The notes below the pieces were generated by a model that did no database searches, was not told where the DNA came from, and saw nothing but the letters and a program-made list of their open reading frames with translations. A program made the position numbers and the translations under genes. 64,000 nt of DNA from Gentiana macrophylla (lineage: Eukaryota; Streptophyta; Magnoliopsida; Gentianales; Gentianaceae). The DNA lies in contig CM047813.1 in the NCBI GenBank assembly GCA_026214975.1, positions 31,026,589-31,090,588 of the forward strand. Direction: 5' to 3'. This document shows positions 44,255 through 56,040 of this stretch, piece by piece; position 1 is the first letter of the stretch, and the number at the start of each line of letters is the position of its first letter.

Positions 44255-44466
44255 GTATTAGTGAAAAAATTTGAGAATTTCTGAATATTTCCTGCGTTTT
44301 CTCTGAATTGTTTTGAAGAATCTTAAGAGTATTCTTCATCTTTTCTGTGTTTTCCAGTTTCTTGAGAGTAAACTGTGAGCATTTCCTTTGTTTTTGATCA
44401 TTTCTTGATCATTTTTCCTTGATATATCATTGTTTTTTTGATAAGAATTTGGAGTTCTTGATAGCC

Positions 44467-45740
44467 ATGGCAGCTAAGAAACAAGAAATAAGTCCTTCCA
44501 GTCCATTCTATGTCCATCCCAATGAGAATCCATCTTTGGTACTTGTTCAACCATTGATGAATGGCAACAATTATAATCCATGGAAGATATCCATGGAGAT
44601 GGTGTTAATCACCAAGAATAAGATTGGCTTCATAGATGGCACAATCAAAAGGCCAGAAACAGATTTAGCAGATTTTCATGCATGGAGACTGTGTGATGCA
44701 ATGGTGAGATCATGGATTCTGAATTCTGTGGAAAACACCATTGCACAAAGTTTTATGTATGTCAAGAGTGCACATGCAGTTTGGAAAAAGTGCACATGCA
44801 GTTTGGAAAAATCTTGCTGCAAGATTTTTTTAATGTTGTTGTCTTAAGGATTTCAGATATTCTTGAAGAGATGCATTGGTGAAGCAAGGTACTGATTTTG
44901 CAAATCAATATTTTACAAAATTGATTGTTCTGTGGGAATAAATTAAGACTATCAGGTATGTGCCAGTTTGTTCTTATGATCCTCAATATTACTGCAATGC
45001 AATCAGCACACTAATGGATCATATAGAGGATGAACATGTCATGAAATTCCTTAAAGGTTCAAGGGATGAATTCGAACCAATGGTTTCACAGGAAATGTTG
45101 ATGGTGCCTTTTCCAGAAATCCAGATACCTTTGATATGGCAATTAAAATTTGAGAGACAGGAGTTATATGTGGCTAACAAGGCCAAGAATCAAGATTCTA
45201 TGATTCTCTTGTCACAAAATAATGGACAGGAGCAAAACCAAACAGTAAGCAGACCAAGTTATGTGACTACTATAAATGCAAGACCTAGAAATCCCAAGAA
45301 GATCCAATGTAGTTTATGTGGATTTAATGGTCATACATAGGAGACTTGTTACAAGAAACATGGCTATCATCCTGGTTTCAAATAAAAAATGGCTAATTTG
45401 GTAGAGGAAGAACAATCAACAGAAGAAGATCAGGCCCAAAATAGGTCTGCTGGACCGGGGTTTCCAAATCTTACTGCACAACAACTTGACAAGTTGATGG
45501 CTCTGCTGAGTTATGATCCTCCTAGACATGCAGGATTTGCCATCGGACAACCTACTGAGATTGTTACACACTACTCACCTGCAACAGGGACATGTGATTT
45601 AAATTTAGTAAGATCAATACAATGGATCTTGGACTCTGATTCCATAGATCACATTGTAGGATCATTAGATATATTAAGTAATCCAAAACCTTCATCTGGT
45701 ATAAAAATGGGGCTACCTAATGGAAATAATGTTTCTGTTA
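44467..45740 (+). pseudogene. Ty1/copia gag and start of pol, interrupted
   Basis: From the ATG at 44467 the frame reads a copia-type gag N-terminal domain (NENPSLVLVQPLMNGNNYNPW, then the typical DAMVRSWILNSV). A 22-bp tandem duplication at 44767-44810 shifts the frame. Gag resumes at 44960-45340 (MKFLKGSRDEFEPMVSQ, then zinc-knuckle CSLCGFNGHT and, after a TAG, ETCYKKHGYHPGF). Protease-region sequence (WILDSDSIDHIVGS, with Asp-Ser-Asp in place of the usual Asp-Ser-Gly) runs up to the insertion at 45746. The reading continues beyond the nested element at 54446. Multiple stops make it inactive. Confidence 0.88.
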
Positions 45741-45745
45741 CACAT

Positions 45746-47425
45746 TGATAGCAAAATACTTAACCGCTAACCTTAACCGACAGAGTATCGGGTCAACGGT
45801 AGTATAGTGGTTTCGAGGTTGAATCCACAGGGAATAACAGTGAAGTACCAAATTCGACGTCTAAACTTGGTTCAGGTCAATATTAAGTGAAAAGTATTAT
45901 AGCTAATGCAGAAAATAAATATTATTCTAACGGATTTATCTAGGTGATTAAAAGGCATAGCTGAACTACGATCCAACAGGTTACTTTTACCCCACAGGAA
46001 AGACTTGACAAGGAGTGTGTCTTAACTGACCTACCTATCCAATTCAGTTTATATGACATCCACGGGTGTCAACTCCTTATTCTTGCGTTAAGGTCTGAGC
46101 AACTCTCGCTTAACCCCCTATACTAGGCTTATTAACCCTCCCTTTAGAAAGCTAACTCGCCTAACATGGTTGACCAGAATAATGAGCCGCTCGGGAACTT
46201 GATAAGAACCTCACATAGGCATAGTCCTAACGTCTAGCTAGGTTGTCAATCTAACAATCAAGGTTATGTCTAGTGATTCTAAAACCCGTATCCCACACCT
46301 CGCCGCAAAATACATATATAAGCTCGATGTGTGTGTAACAGTGAACAAGGTTGTCAATCTCATTCAAAGCTATTAAAACAATCAAAACAAGTTATAGAAC
46401 ATGAATTCATCATACAAACGTTTAATTAAGCGCTACACAACTCCCGACTCATCTCCCTAAGGATTTTCACCCGTTTTCACATAATTCGGCTACACAACTA
46501 CTTTAGCTACTCATAATCATACTAACAACGAAGTAATTAAAGGAAATTATACTAAGAACAATAATAAACGAAAGCATAATCATCATAAAAATCAAACCTT
46601 GAATATTGAGTAAAGGTACAGTGCTAAAAGTCGAATCTTTGGTGTTGAAACGGAAATTTAATATAATAAAGAAGTATGTAGAGTCAATGGAATTAATCCA
46701 TGGAATATGGGGATCAAAGGGTGTTTAAACTACTCAAAAACCGCCCTAAAAACGCCCCTAAGATGCCCAAAGTTGTCCAGGTCTGAATAGATATAATATG
46801 GGACCGAAAAAAGGGGTTTTTATACGTTTTTGCCGCATCCCGACCGCGAACGCGCGTCCGTGGCAAGGCAAACGCCCGTCTACCAGAAAAGCCCACACGC
46901 TGTATGTAAATTTGCTCCGTAAACGCTCGTTTGGATCCTGTCTTCAGTAAATCAGCAATAACTTCTTGTGTAGAGCTCCGATTTGAACGATTCAAGATGC
47001 GTTGGAAAGATCGTTCAATTACCTACAACATTTATGAAGACAACTCTTCCTGAAAGTGTCTCCAGGTGTGATCAAATGCCCCTGAAGTGACTGGTTCAGA
47101 TTTCGTCAATGATTCTTCACTCTTTTCTCCTCCTTGGCCCCAAATCTCGTTCTTTCTCGAGACTCTCTTCCTTATTATTGACCATATACATCAATCTAAG
47201 CCTGAAAACAAAGACACGAACACCAAGGCATAATATACATTGACAGAAACGTAACGAAATCCACATAAAACACGAGTTTTTAGGACGAAAATGCCTTTAG
47301 TCTCGAAACATGCATATAAGTGAATACCGTTCATATCCTACCCATAATAGCCCAAAATAACCATGAATAACTCGTAAAAGGAGGTAATCTTATATAAGAA
47401 ATACACTACAATTTGACTCCCATCA
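45746..47425 (-). repeat. 3' LTR (1680 bp) of the minus-strand Athila-like element
   Basis: It is bounded by the TSD CACAT on the left and the polypurine tract on the right. It contains AACGCGCGTCCG and AAACGCCCGTCT motifs near 46850-46880 and the conserved GTTGGAAAG...CAATTACCTACAAC block at about 46990-47035. Confidence 0.92.
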
Positions 47426-47462
47426 ACTACCCTCACTTAGCTTTTGCTCGTCCTCAAGCAAA
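47426..47462 (-). promoter_or_regulatory. Polypurine tract and stem-loop of the minus-strand Athila-like element
   Basis: In the sense direction the hairpin TTTGCTTG, AGGA, CGAGCAAA (47462-47443, one G-U pair) is followed by AGCTAAGTGAGGGTAGT and the LTR start TGATGGGAG. Confidence 0.82.
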
Positions 47463-49140
47463 CAAAGCGACTCTAAAATGTAACATAGAGTCAACATTGT
47501 AGTCATACACGGGATCATCATATGCAAAGTGCAAGTGAAAACAACCAGCCAAATGCAATTGAGTCTAATCCTACCTTATTACAAAAACGGAATGTGAGTG
47601 TGTGCATAGCTTCTCATTCATTCATCACAGTTAACCGGTTCAGATTATAGATGCATGACTATTGTTGTTACACCATAGGCTTATACTTCATAAACATGTC
47701 CACTAATCGAGGTCAAATCAAGGCTAACTAAGGTCAGGCAGGACTTGCACGGTTGTAACGTTAAGCTAGGGACGGGGCTAAACGAAAGGATAAAATGAAT
47801 ATCAAAAGAGAAAAACGAGTGAGCTTAATCAAAACTTCTTGAAATTGCCTCATAACTCACCTCCTTAGCTTGGCTCAAGCAAGCATTCTCCTTCTTTACT
47901 CTCAATTCCAAACATAATTCAATGAAAACTCGTCCACCAACGTCACTTTGGAAGAATTAATACACGGCCTTCATCACACATTCTTTGACTCAACTTTTTC
48001 CAAACACTTCGTTCCATTTTTTTTTGAATGATTTTGATTTTGATTTTTTTCTTTTTCTTTTTTTTTTCATAAACCAAACACCAACACTTTTTGCTACCCA
48101 TTCACATTCGTAGTACAAAAGATTCACAAACACCACACTTTGATACACATCTTCACCACCCCACACTTGTGCCAGCAAGTGTGCCCAAAATAAGATTAAA
48201 ACTCACTCAGCTCGTAGGGTGCCCAAGAAACGTAGGCCACAAATGAAGGCTAAGGGTCGGTAATTATAGGCTAACCAACGAATGGCTAAGTTCGGGTGGG
48301 GGTCTAACCACCCTACAAAGTTGGCTATTTGGCTCTAGTTGGGTCAAAGAAATGCCAGGATCGTCATCCCTTAATCTACCAAGATTGACCTTTCTATTTC
48401 GCCTCGAAGTTAATGGTATAAGTTCTAGGTAAAAGAATAGACTATGACAACTATAAGCATCACTAATTACCATAACTCATGATATTGAAGCTATTAAGTG
48501 CGTGTGTAGTCCATTTTTATAACAAGATCACGACTTAACTCGCATGCATTTACTCAATTGTAAACCACTTAACCTAAGGATATCATGATTCAACATATAA
48601 CACAACATCAATCCATGAATTTTTTTTTAAAATATGGCCGAAATTCACACGATATAGCAAAAACTAAGCCCCACAAATCATTCAGGTATATGAAAACATG
48701 GCATAAAAATTCATCAACATAAACAGTGAAGCTAAGTCTCCTACCCACGAAGCACTGTCCTCAGTGTGTGAGTGAGAAAGGAAAAAGAACTTAGCTGAAC
48801 TATCGGCAAAGCTCATCCAATGTAATGCAACAACCACAAATGTATCTCCCAGGGTACCTGTGCTACAAAGTAAACACAAAGAATTCTCTACAACGAAAGG
48901 CCGAAACCTTAAGTGTAGGTAACACAAACATGGAGATGTATATATAAAAAAAATATCGGCTATAGCATGCATGTCAAAACAAGAATCGGGTGTAAAATAT
49001 CCTCTTAGGGTCCCAATAAGATCAAAACAAATAAAGCAAAAAGGTGGGTTGCCTCCCACAAGCGCCTGTGTTTTACGTCGTTGGCTCGACCATATGGCAC
49101 TTAAGCAGACTCAAATCACTTAAGACTCAAAACATCACTT
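47463..49140 (-). other. Non-coding 3' interior of the minus-strand Athila-like element
   Basis: This is the reverse-complement counterpart of 27370-29110. It includes a T-rich run near 48020-48070. No gene was seen. Confidence 0.65.
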
Positions 49141-49148
49141 TTAACCAT

Positions 49149-52100
49149 TTATTTCAAACAAGTAACACCAAAAACCATCAAAAAAAAATCTAAACTCAAG
49201 AAGACCAATAGCTTAAGAAAAGTGAACAATGCATGAACCATCGAAATTGAATTGACTAGAAACATACCTCCTTTGGTCCTCGATGCTACCTCCTCCCAGC
49301 CAGAGAATCTTCTTTTATCAGCCCGTCGATCCATCTTCTTCTGAAAATCACAACTCCATAGTCGTTTCCCCTTTTTCGCAATTCCATAAAGTTCATCCAC
49401 CGGGGGGGTACACAACAAGATGGACCGCATAAAATTCATCCACACAGAGTGGACGAGAGTAGTAATCCGGGACCGACATATCAAATATTCCCAACTCTCC
49501 CGGTGGCTCTACCAAAGATGGCCTATCAATCTCACTGATTCTCTCATACACTCCTTATGGAAATCTCCAATTGGGAGTGATAGAGAAATGGACGATCCCA
49601 TATCAATCTCTCGCTCCTCTAACTCTCTCTCATCAAAGAGTGCGCTCAAATCTATCACACACCCCTCCACGTCATTATTTTGTGGTTCATCGGAGGTGTG
49701 TAATAATGTAAGTTGCACCTCATCGTCCCCAAGTCCTGCAACTCCTCTTCATCCCAGAGTGTTTCATTACCAAAGACTTCTTGTTCACTCATAACAATGC
49801 TCGGTTCCCCTGCGCACTCCACCAAAGTATCAACTTTCATCTCTTCAATCGGGAGTGATGGAGAAATGGGTGATCCCAACTCAAGCTCTTGCTTCTCTGG
49901 GTCCGATAGCTCATCATGGTAACCCGAATCATCAACCTCACTCTCCACCTGAACCTCTTCACTATCGGCTTTCTCTACCTCCATTTCCATCGCGAGGTCT
50001 CTCTTAAGAGCAGCTAACTCTCTTCTCATAGCTTCCAACTCAGTTTGCCTTCTTGCTCTCTCTGCTGCCTTATTCACCTTATATGCACAAGCTTCTTTTT
50101 CATGCTCTATCTTTCGGTCAGACACCTCATTAAAGCAAATTGGATCCTCAATCTCACTCTCCGCCTGAACTCCTTCAATGAGCACCTCATCATCCTTAAC
50201 CACCTCTATTGCACATTGATCGGGATCAATCAGGTTATAATATACTTGACCACCATAAACCAATACTAGCAAGAGGACTAGGCCCATCGAAGTATAGCCA
50301 TAGTGAATCAAGGTCGATCCCACAGGGAACCAATTGTGGATCATCTTATATACAAACAATTAATTAAACATGTCAAGGACATAGAGGCGGTCTACGACCA
50401 ACATAAGACAAGAAAAGATAAATTGACACGACCACGACACACAACGTAATTAACCTCCCCAATTATAGTCTTTATCGTTTGGACCTAGATAATTTATATA
50501 ATAAACCGAACTTATTAAGCTGTCAATCCGTTTGTATCTATCTTAGATTGGCTACGGAGTCATCCTCTTTAACTTGACTTAGCACCGGTAGGTCACTAGA
50601 TCACCGTGGTATTGTTACGTGACTTCGTCTTTTTGGTGCCTCCATCTCATATAACTCACATGCTTACGACTCTAAGGATGCCGATATTAACCGCATACAC
50701 CTCGTCCAGGCAACATTCCTATGGTTAGGCGATTTCCTAAACGATTACTCAAGCTCTCGTCCAACTAGCAATTACCAAGTTATAGTCTCATGCTAATCTA
50801 CGACGTATGTATAATCAGTGCTAGCAATCCCCAAATATAAACCTACTGAGATAACGCTGAACGTCGAAGATCAATTCATAAGCCTACCTAAGAGTTTTAT
50901 ATTGGTATTTCCTTTTTACACATTTTAATTAAACTAAGCGAGTAACGTAGCCATAGCCATACCTACTGAGATAATAAATTCTATTAAGTTAACCTAACCA
51001 TAAAGACATGGCTATCTAACGGATGAACAGGGGCTCGGTCGACCGAATAGCTGGGCTCGGTCGACCGAATGGTCTTTTTCCCCCAGATTACATCCCTGAA
51101 CGTATCTCTCAGCGTTTCATCATACACAACGGATTAAACAGTAATTCGTAAAGCATTCATATAAACTAACATAGATACGCATTAATTAAACAATGCAGAT
51201 TCATGGATAGAAACTAAGTGTATGACGTAGGTTATGGGATCCCCATAGACAAGGAGTCGCCACATCCCTAACGTCATAGCCTAGATCTACATCATCTAGC
51301 TATGATTAACTAATTCAAACGATAAAGCATAATTGGGAGGGATTAATTACTTAAAAGAAAGAAGCAGAAAATAAAGGCTTACATATTGCAAACCTTAAAT
51401 TGTTTGGAAACCCTCAAATTATTCTACATTGTATCAAAGTTGTATTAGGAATTGTAAGATTGAAGAAAGAATGAATGGATTCAAGGTATGATTTACAATT
51501 TCTCGTAGCTGCTGCTTATATAGGGGTTTCTGCCGACTTATGAAGGATCTAGAAGGTAAATACGAAAAAATCCGAAAAGTGACCGAGCCGACATACTCGG
51601 TCGACCGAATGGATAGGCTCGGTCGACCGAGCCTCCCTCTGCTCGTGTTAAACGCGCTTTTCGTCTATCTTGTTCCCCACTGCACGCTTTCGTGTTGATC
51701 TGATTAATCTTTCATTTATCTCTTGATTAATGCTCCAATTTTCTTCCTTATTATCTTGAGATTTACTGATTGAATGACATTAATCCTCTCGATTTGTCGT
51801 GATCTACAAAATAAACATTTATAGCACAATAAATCGGCCTTTTAATAATAAAAACAGCTAAATACCAAATATCATATTAATAATCACTTAACATTAAATA
51901 ATAAATATAAACGAGTGATTTAATATGAAATATATATTATTAATCTCGATTTAAGGTCAACGTTGATGACTTTTACGGGTATAATTTGACCGTCATCACA
52001 CATGCATGTTCTTCCGGCTCGAACCCCATTATTTCAATCAACTGCACCGCCCTCTCTTGAAGATTTCTTATGGCGAAGTCAGTACTTATCTGAACTCTTT

Positions 52101-52620
52101 CATGTCCCGCAGTTGCTTTTCCATGCTCTTGTTCATTTTCTCTAGTAGCTCAATTTGACTGTCGGTGAAGCTCTCTTGTGGCATGGGAGCAAATTGATCA
52201 TACTGACTATAATTCATCGGAGGTGGGTAGTAGGCTTCTTGCCAAGATGGATTACGATCAAACGGTGATTCTGTGCAAAGTTGTCAACATCTTGAGTGTG
52301 AGAACCATAATCATGATAAGCATAAGGGTTCTGATAACCCTCATAATGTTGTGGCTCATTACTTGAATAACCAAAGTTCTGATTCAGGTATGCACTAGGG
52401 CTCTGATAGACCCAAGAATCTGGTTACTCTGTTGTTGATACTGAGGCTGATGCACATACTATTGTTGATAATATTGTTCAGGTGCCTGTAGTTGGTAGGA
52501 TAATTATTGTTCAGATGAGTAGTATTGATTGGAAAATTCATCCATTTAAGCTCAAACTGCAAGATCTCAGGAAACAACACAAACACAATCAAAGTATCTC
52601 GTCTCCACCACCACAGCAAT
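49149..52620 (-). pseudogene. Gag-like charged protein of the Athila-like element, split by a solo LTR
   Basis: The 5' part (about 52620-52004) is the Gln/Tyr-rich region, with several stops. The 3' part (50211-49149) is the charged coiled-coil region. The stretch 50211-49655 is open and includes AAERARRQTELEAMRRELAAL and two acidic GSPISPSLPI-type segments. A frameshift follows near 49700, and the end (GWEEVASRTK) is in a third frame. It is nearly identical to 25792-27367 over the charged half, including positions where that copy has stops, so the family once had one continuous frame here. The solo LTR at 50217-51998 cuts it. An apparent longer frame beginning at 50359 is an artefact, because its start lies in the solo LTR. 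Confidence 0.75.
50217..51998 (-). repeat. Solo LTR (1782 bp) of the 30-36 kb element family
   Basis: It starts TGATCGGG, ends ACCGTCATCA, and is flanked by CACAT on both sides (50212-50216 and 51999-52003). It is collinear with the LTR at 30250-32030, for example at AAGGATGCCGATATTAACCG and CTCGGTCGACCGA. No internal region is left. Orientation is set by comparison with the full element. Confidence 0.93.
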
Positions 52621-52734
52621 AGGTGGTGTGACGCTTCAATATACGAACTCCATCAAGAAAAGAAAAGAAAAAAATAAAAATAAAATGACCTAAGCCCAAG
52701 CTTTCAGTCAACTTGCAATATATTCACTATGTAC

Positions 52735-52752
52735 TCCCCGGCAACGGCGCCA
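52735..52752 (-). promoter_or_regulatory. Primer-binding site of the minus-strand Athila-like element
   Basis: On the minus strand this is an exact TGGCGCCGTTGCCGGGGA, 7 nt from the LTR end. Confidence 0.92.
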
Positions 52753-52759
52753 AAATTTT

Positions 52760-54440
52760 TGATAGCAAAATACTTAACCGCTAACCTTAACCGACAGAGT
52801 ATCGGGTCAACGGTAGTATAGTGGTTTCAAGGTCGAATCCACAGGGATTAACAGTGAAGTACCAAAGTCGACGTCTAAACTTGGTTCAGGTCAATATTAA
52901 GTGAAAAGTATTATAGCTAATGCAGAAAATAAATATTATTCTAACGGATTTATCTAGGTGATTAAAAGGCATAGCCGAACTACGATCAAGCAGTTACTTT
53001 TACCCACGGGGAAAGACTTGACAAGGAGTGTGTCTTAACTGACATATCTATCCAATTCAGTTTATATGACATCCACGGGTGTCAACTCCTTATTCTTGCG
53101 TTAAGGTCTGAACAACTCTTGCTTAACCCCCTATACTAGGCTTATTAACCCTCCCTTTAGAAAGCTAACTCGCCTAACATGGTTGGACTGAATAATGAGC
53201 CGCTCGGGAACTCGATAAGAACCTCACATAGGCATAGTCCTAATGTCTAGCTAGGTTGTCAATCTAACAATCAAGGCTATGTCTAGTGATTCTAAAACCC
53301 GTATCCCACACCTCGCCGCAAAATACATATATAAGCTCGATGTGTGTGTAACGATGAACAAGGTTGTCAATCTCATTCAAAGCTATTAAAACAATCAAAA
53401 CAAGTTATAGAACATGAATTCATCATACAAACGTTTAATTAAAGCGCTACACAACTCCCGACTCATCTCCCTAAGGATTTTCACCCGTTTTCACATAATT
53501 CGGCTACACAACTACTTTAGCTACTCATAATCATACTAACAACGAAGTAATTAAAGGAAATTATACTAAGAACAATAATAAACGAAAGCATAATCATCAT
53601 AAAAATCAAACCTTGAATATTGAGTAAAGTGTATCGCGCTAAAAGTCGAATCTTTGGTGTTGAAACGGAAATTTAATCTAATAAAAAGTATGTAGAATCA
53701 ATGGAATTAATCCATGGAATATGGGGATCAAAGGGTGTTTAAACTACTCAAAAACCACCCTAAAATCGCCCCTAAGATGCCCAAAGTCGTCCAGGTCTGA
53801 ATAGATATGATATGGGGCCGAAAAAAGGGGTTTTTATATGTTTTTGCAGCATCCCGACCGCGAACGGGCGTCCGTGGCAAGGCAAACGCCCGTCTGCCAG
53901 AAAATCCCACACGCTGTATGTAAATTTGCTCCGTAAACGCTCGTTTGGATCATGTCTTCAGTCAATCAGAAATAACTTCTTGTGTAGAGTTTCAATTTGA
54001 ACGATTCAAAATGCGTTGGAAAGCTCGTTCAATTACCTACAACTTTTATGAAGACAACTCTTCCTGAAAGTGTCTCCAGGTGTAACCAAAATGCCCCTTA
54101 AGTGACTGGTTCAGATTTCGTCAATGATTCTTCACTCTTTTCTCCTCCTTGGCCCCAAATCTCATTCTTTCTCGAGACTCTCTTGCTTCTTCTTGACCTT
54201 ATACATCAATCTAAGCCTGAAAACAAAGACACGAACACCAAGGCATAATATACATTGACCGAAACGTAACGAAATCCACATAAAACACGAGTTTTTAGGA
54301 CGAAAATGCCTTTAGTCTCGAAACATGCATATAAGTGAATGTCGTTCATATCCTACCCATAATAGCCCAAAATAACCATGAATAACTCATAAAAAGAGGT
54401 AATCTCATATAAGAAATACACTACAATTTGACTCCCATCA
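52760..54440 (-). repeat. 5' LTR (1681 bp) of the minus-strand Athila-like element
   Basis: This is the partner of 45746-47425, with few differences by eye, such as CGAGGTTGAATCC against CAAGGTCGAATCC. Confidence 0.92.
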
Positions 54441-54445
54441 CACAT

Positions 54446-55545
54446 ATAGGACAGGTAAGGGTAAACCCTCAGCTGGTCCTACATGATGTTTTTTACATTC
54501 CCGGTTTTAAGTATAATCTTTTATACTTACCTTATTTTATTAATAATACAAAAGGTGCAGCTGTTTTTCCTGCTAACAAGTGTGTTTTGCAGGACAAGAA
54601 CAAGAAAATGATTGGTTCAGCTGAATTGAACAGAGGACTCTATGTCATGTATCAACCAATCAGACTTTCTCATATTAATGTTGTATAGAATCTCACTTTA
54701 TCTGATAGATTAAATGATGCCCTTGTATGGAACTACAGACTAGGACACTTTCCAGATAAGAGGTTGCAAGTCATTAGCTCACAATCTACTGATGTCAAAT
54801 TTTGCATTCATGATCTTTGTTATGTTTGCCCTATGGCCAAATTAAAGAAAAAACATTTTCCATTAAGTACAACTGCTGTAAATGCTGTTTTTTTATCTTG
54901 TTCATATGGATATTTTGGGTCCTTTGAAACAACACACTGTGAATGGGCAACTATATTTTCTTACCGTTATAGATGATTTTTCTAGATTTACTCGAGATTT
55001 TCTTATGAGGCACAAATCTAAAGCTTCTGACCTTGTTAAATCTTTTGTTAAATTTGCTTCTACACAATTTCACAAAGTTAGTAAAGTTATTAGATCTGAC
55101 AATGGAGCTGAGTTCCAACTCACTGACTTTTATGCTTAGCAGGGCATCATACATCATACATCTTGTGTCAGCACACCTGAACAAAATGACATTGTTGAAA
55201 GGAAACATCAGCATCTGCTGAATGTGTCTGGGGGACTGATGTTCCAGAGTAATTTACCCATTGAATATTGAGGTTTCTGTCTTTTACATGCTGTAAAATT
55301 AATTAATGCTACACCTACACCACTGCTGAAGGAAAGCACTCCACATTAGGTGCTTTATGGCTGTGTTTAGGGTTTTTAGTTGCTTAGTTTTCTCTTGCAC
55401 ACTTCAACAGTACAGGACAAAATTTGACTCAAGATGTAGAACTTGTGTCTATCTTGGTAATTCAAACACGTCCAAAGGTGCTATTCTTTTAGACATTACC
55501 AACAAAGATATCTTTGTTGCTAGAAATACTCATTTTTCTTGAGGA
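54446..55545 (+). pseudogene. Ty1/copia pol continuation (protease end, integrase), broken
   Basis: This continues the copia frame after the nested Athila-like element. It has VLHDVFYIPGFKYNLL at the protease end, then the pre-integrase zinc site (the YRLGHFPDKRLQ and CYVCPMAK region). The integrase core follows, with LYFLTVIDDFSRFTRD, KVIRSDNGAEF (catalytic Asp region) and [14 protein letters not shown] (catalytic Glu region). It ends in a CVYLGNS-type stretch. Several stops (near 54687, 55138 and 55270) and frameshifts make it inactive. Reverse transcriptase and the 3' LTR are not found before the CACTA terminus at 55607. Confidence 0.88.
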
Positions 55546-55606
55546 ACTTGAAAATGCGTGGATTAAGTCGGCTACGAATCCTCCTCTCCATAAATTTTTT
55601 TTGAGA

Positions 55607-56040
55607 CACTACAGGAAATTTGTCATTTCATGGCGTGCAAAGCCTGCCATAGATGGTAAATTACGGCACACAAATGCAAGCCATTGATGGACACGCCGTA
55701 AATCTATATTGAAAATTACAACATGCTTTTGTAAGCCATAAATTATCCGAAATACATGCCGTAAATATTGTTGGAGAGAAACAGGAAAATTTGTTCATGG
55801 CATGCATGAGCACACCGTAAAACTTGAACCACAACACGCCATAAAATGGCCTATCTGTGTCAAATTACAACGTACAAAACATGTTGTAAATTCACTAAAA
55901 ACATCTACCACGGCATGCACATGCATGCCGTAATTACGAATTGTATGTATGCCATAAATTTACATTAACACATACAACATACACCATAAACTATGAAAAT
56001 GAACATTATAATTTGTACACCTTATAACTTCTTTTTATTA
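55607..56040 (+). mobile_element. Left end of a third CACTA-like transposon
   Basis: CACTACAGGAAATTTG at 55607 is a CACTA-type terminus. It is followed by a dense field of subterminal motifs (GCATGCCGTAA, TGCCGTAAAT, CACGCCGTAAA and inverses such as TTTACGGC) in both orientations up to about 55990. No matching right terminus was found before the window end. The preceding AGA (55604-55606) is the candidate TSD. Confidence 0.7.

Larger units (their letters stand above)
45746..54440 (-). mobile_element. Athila-like element, minus strand, without pol (8695 bp)
   Basis: On the plus strand it starts TGATAGCAAAATAC and ends GACTCCCATCA, flanked by a perfect TSD, CACAT (45741-45745 and 54441-54445). 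The two LTRs are 1680-1681 bp and very similar. It carries the Athila primer-binding site and a polypurine tract with stem-loop. The gag-like region is homologous to 25792-27367. No protease, polymerase or integrase was seen. A solo LTR interrupts the gag-like region. Confidence 0.93.

Noticed and set aside
49655..50359. Long minus-strand frame taken as one gene
   Set aside because: Its first ~48 codons lie in the solo LTR. Only the part from 50211 onward is gag-like sequence.
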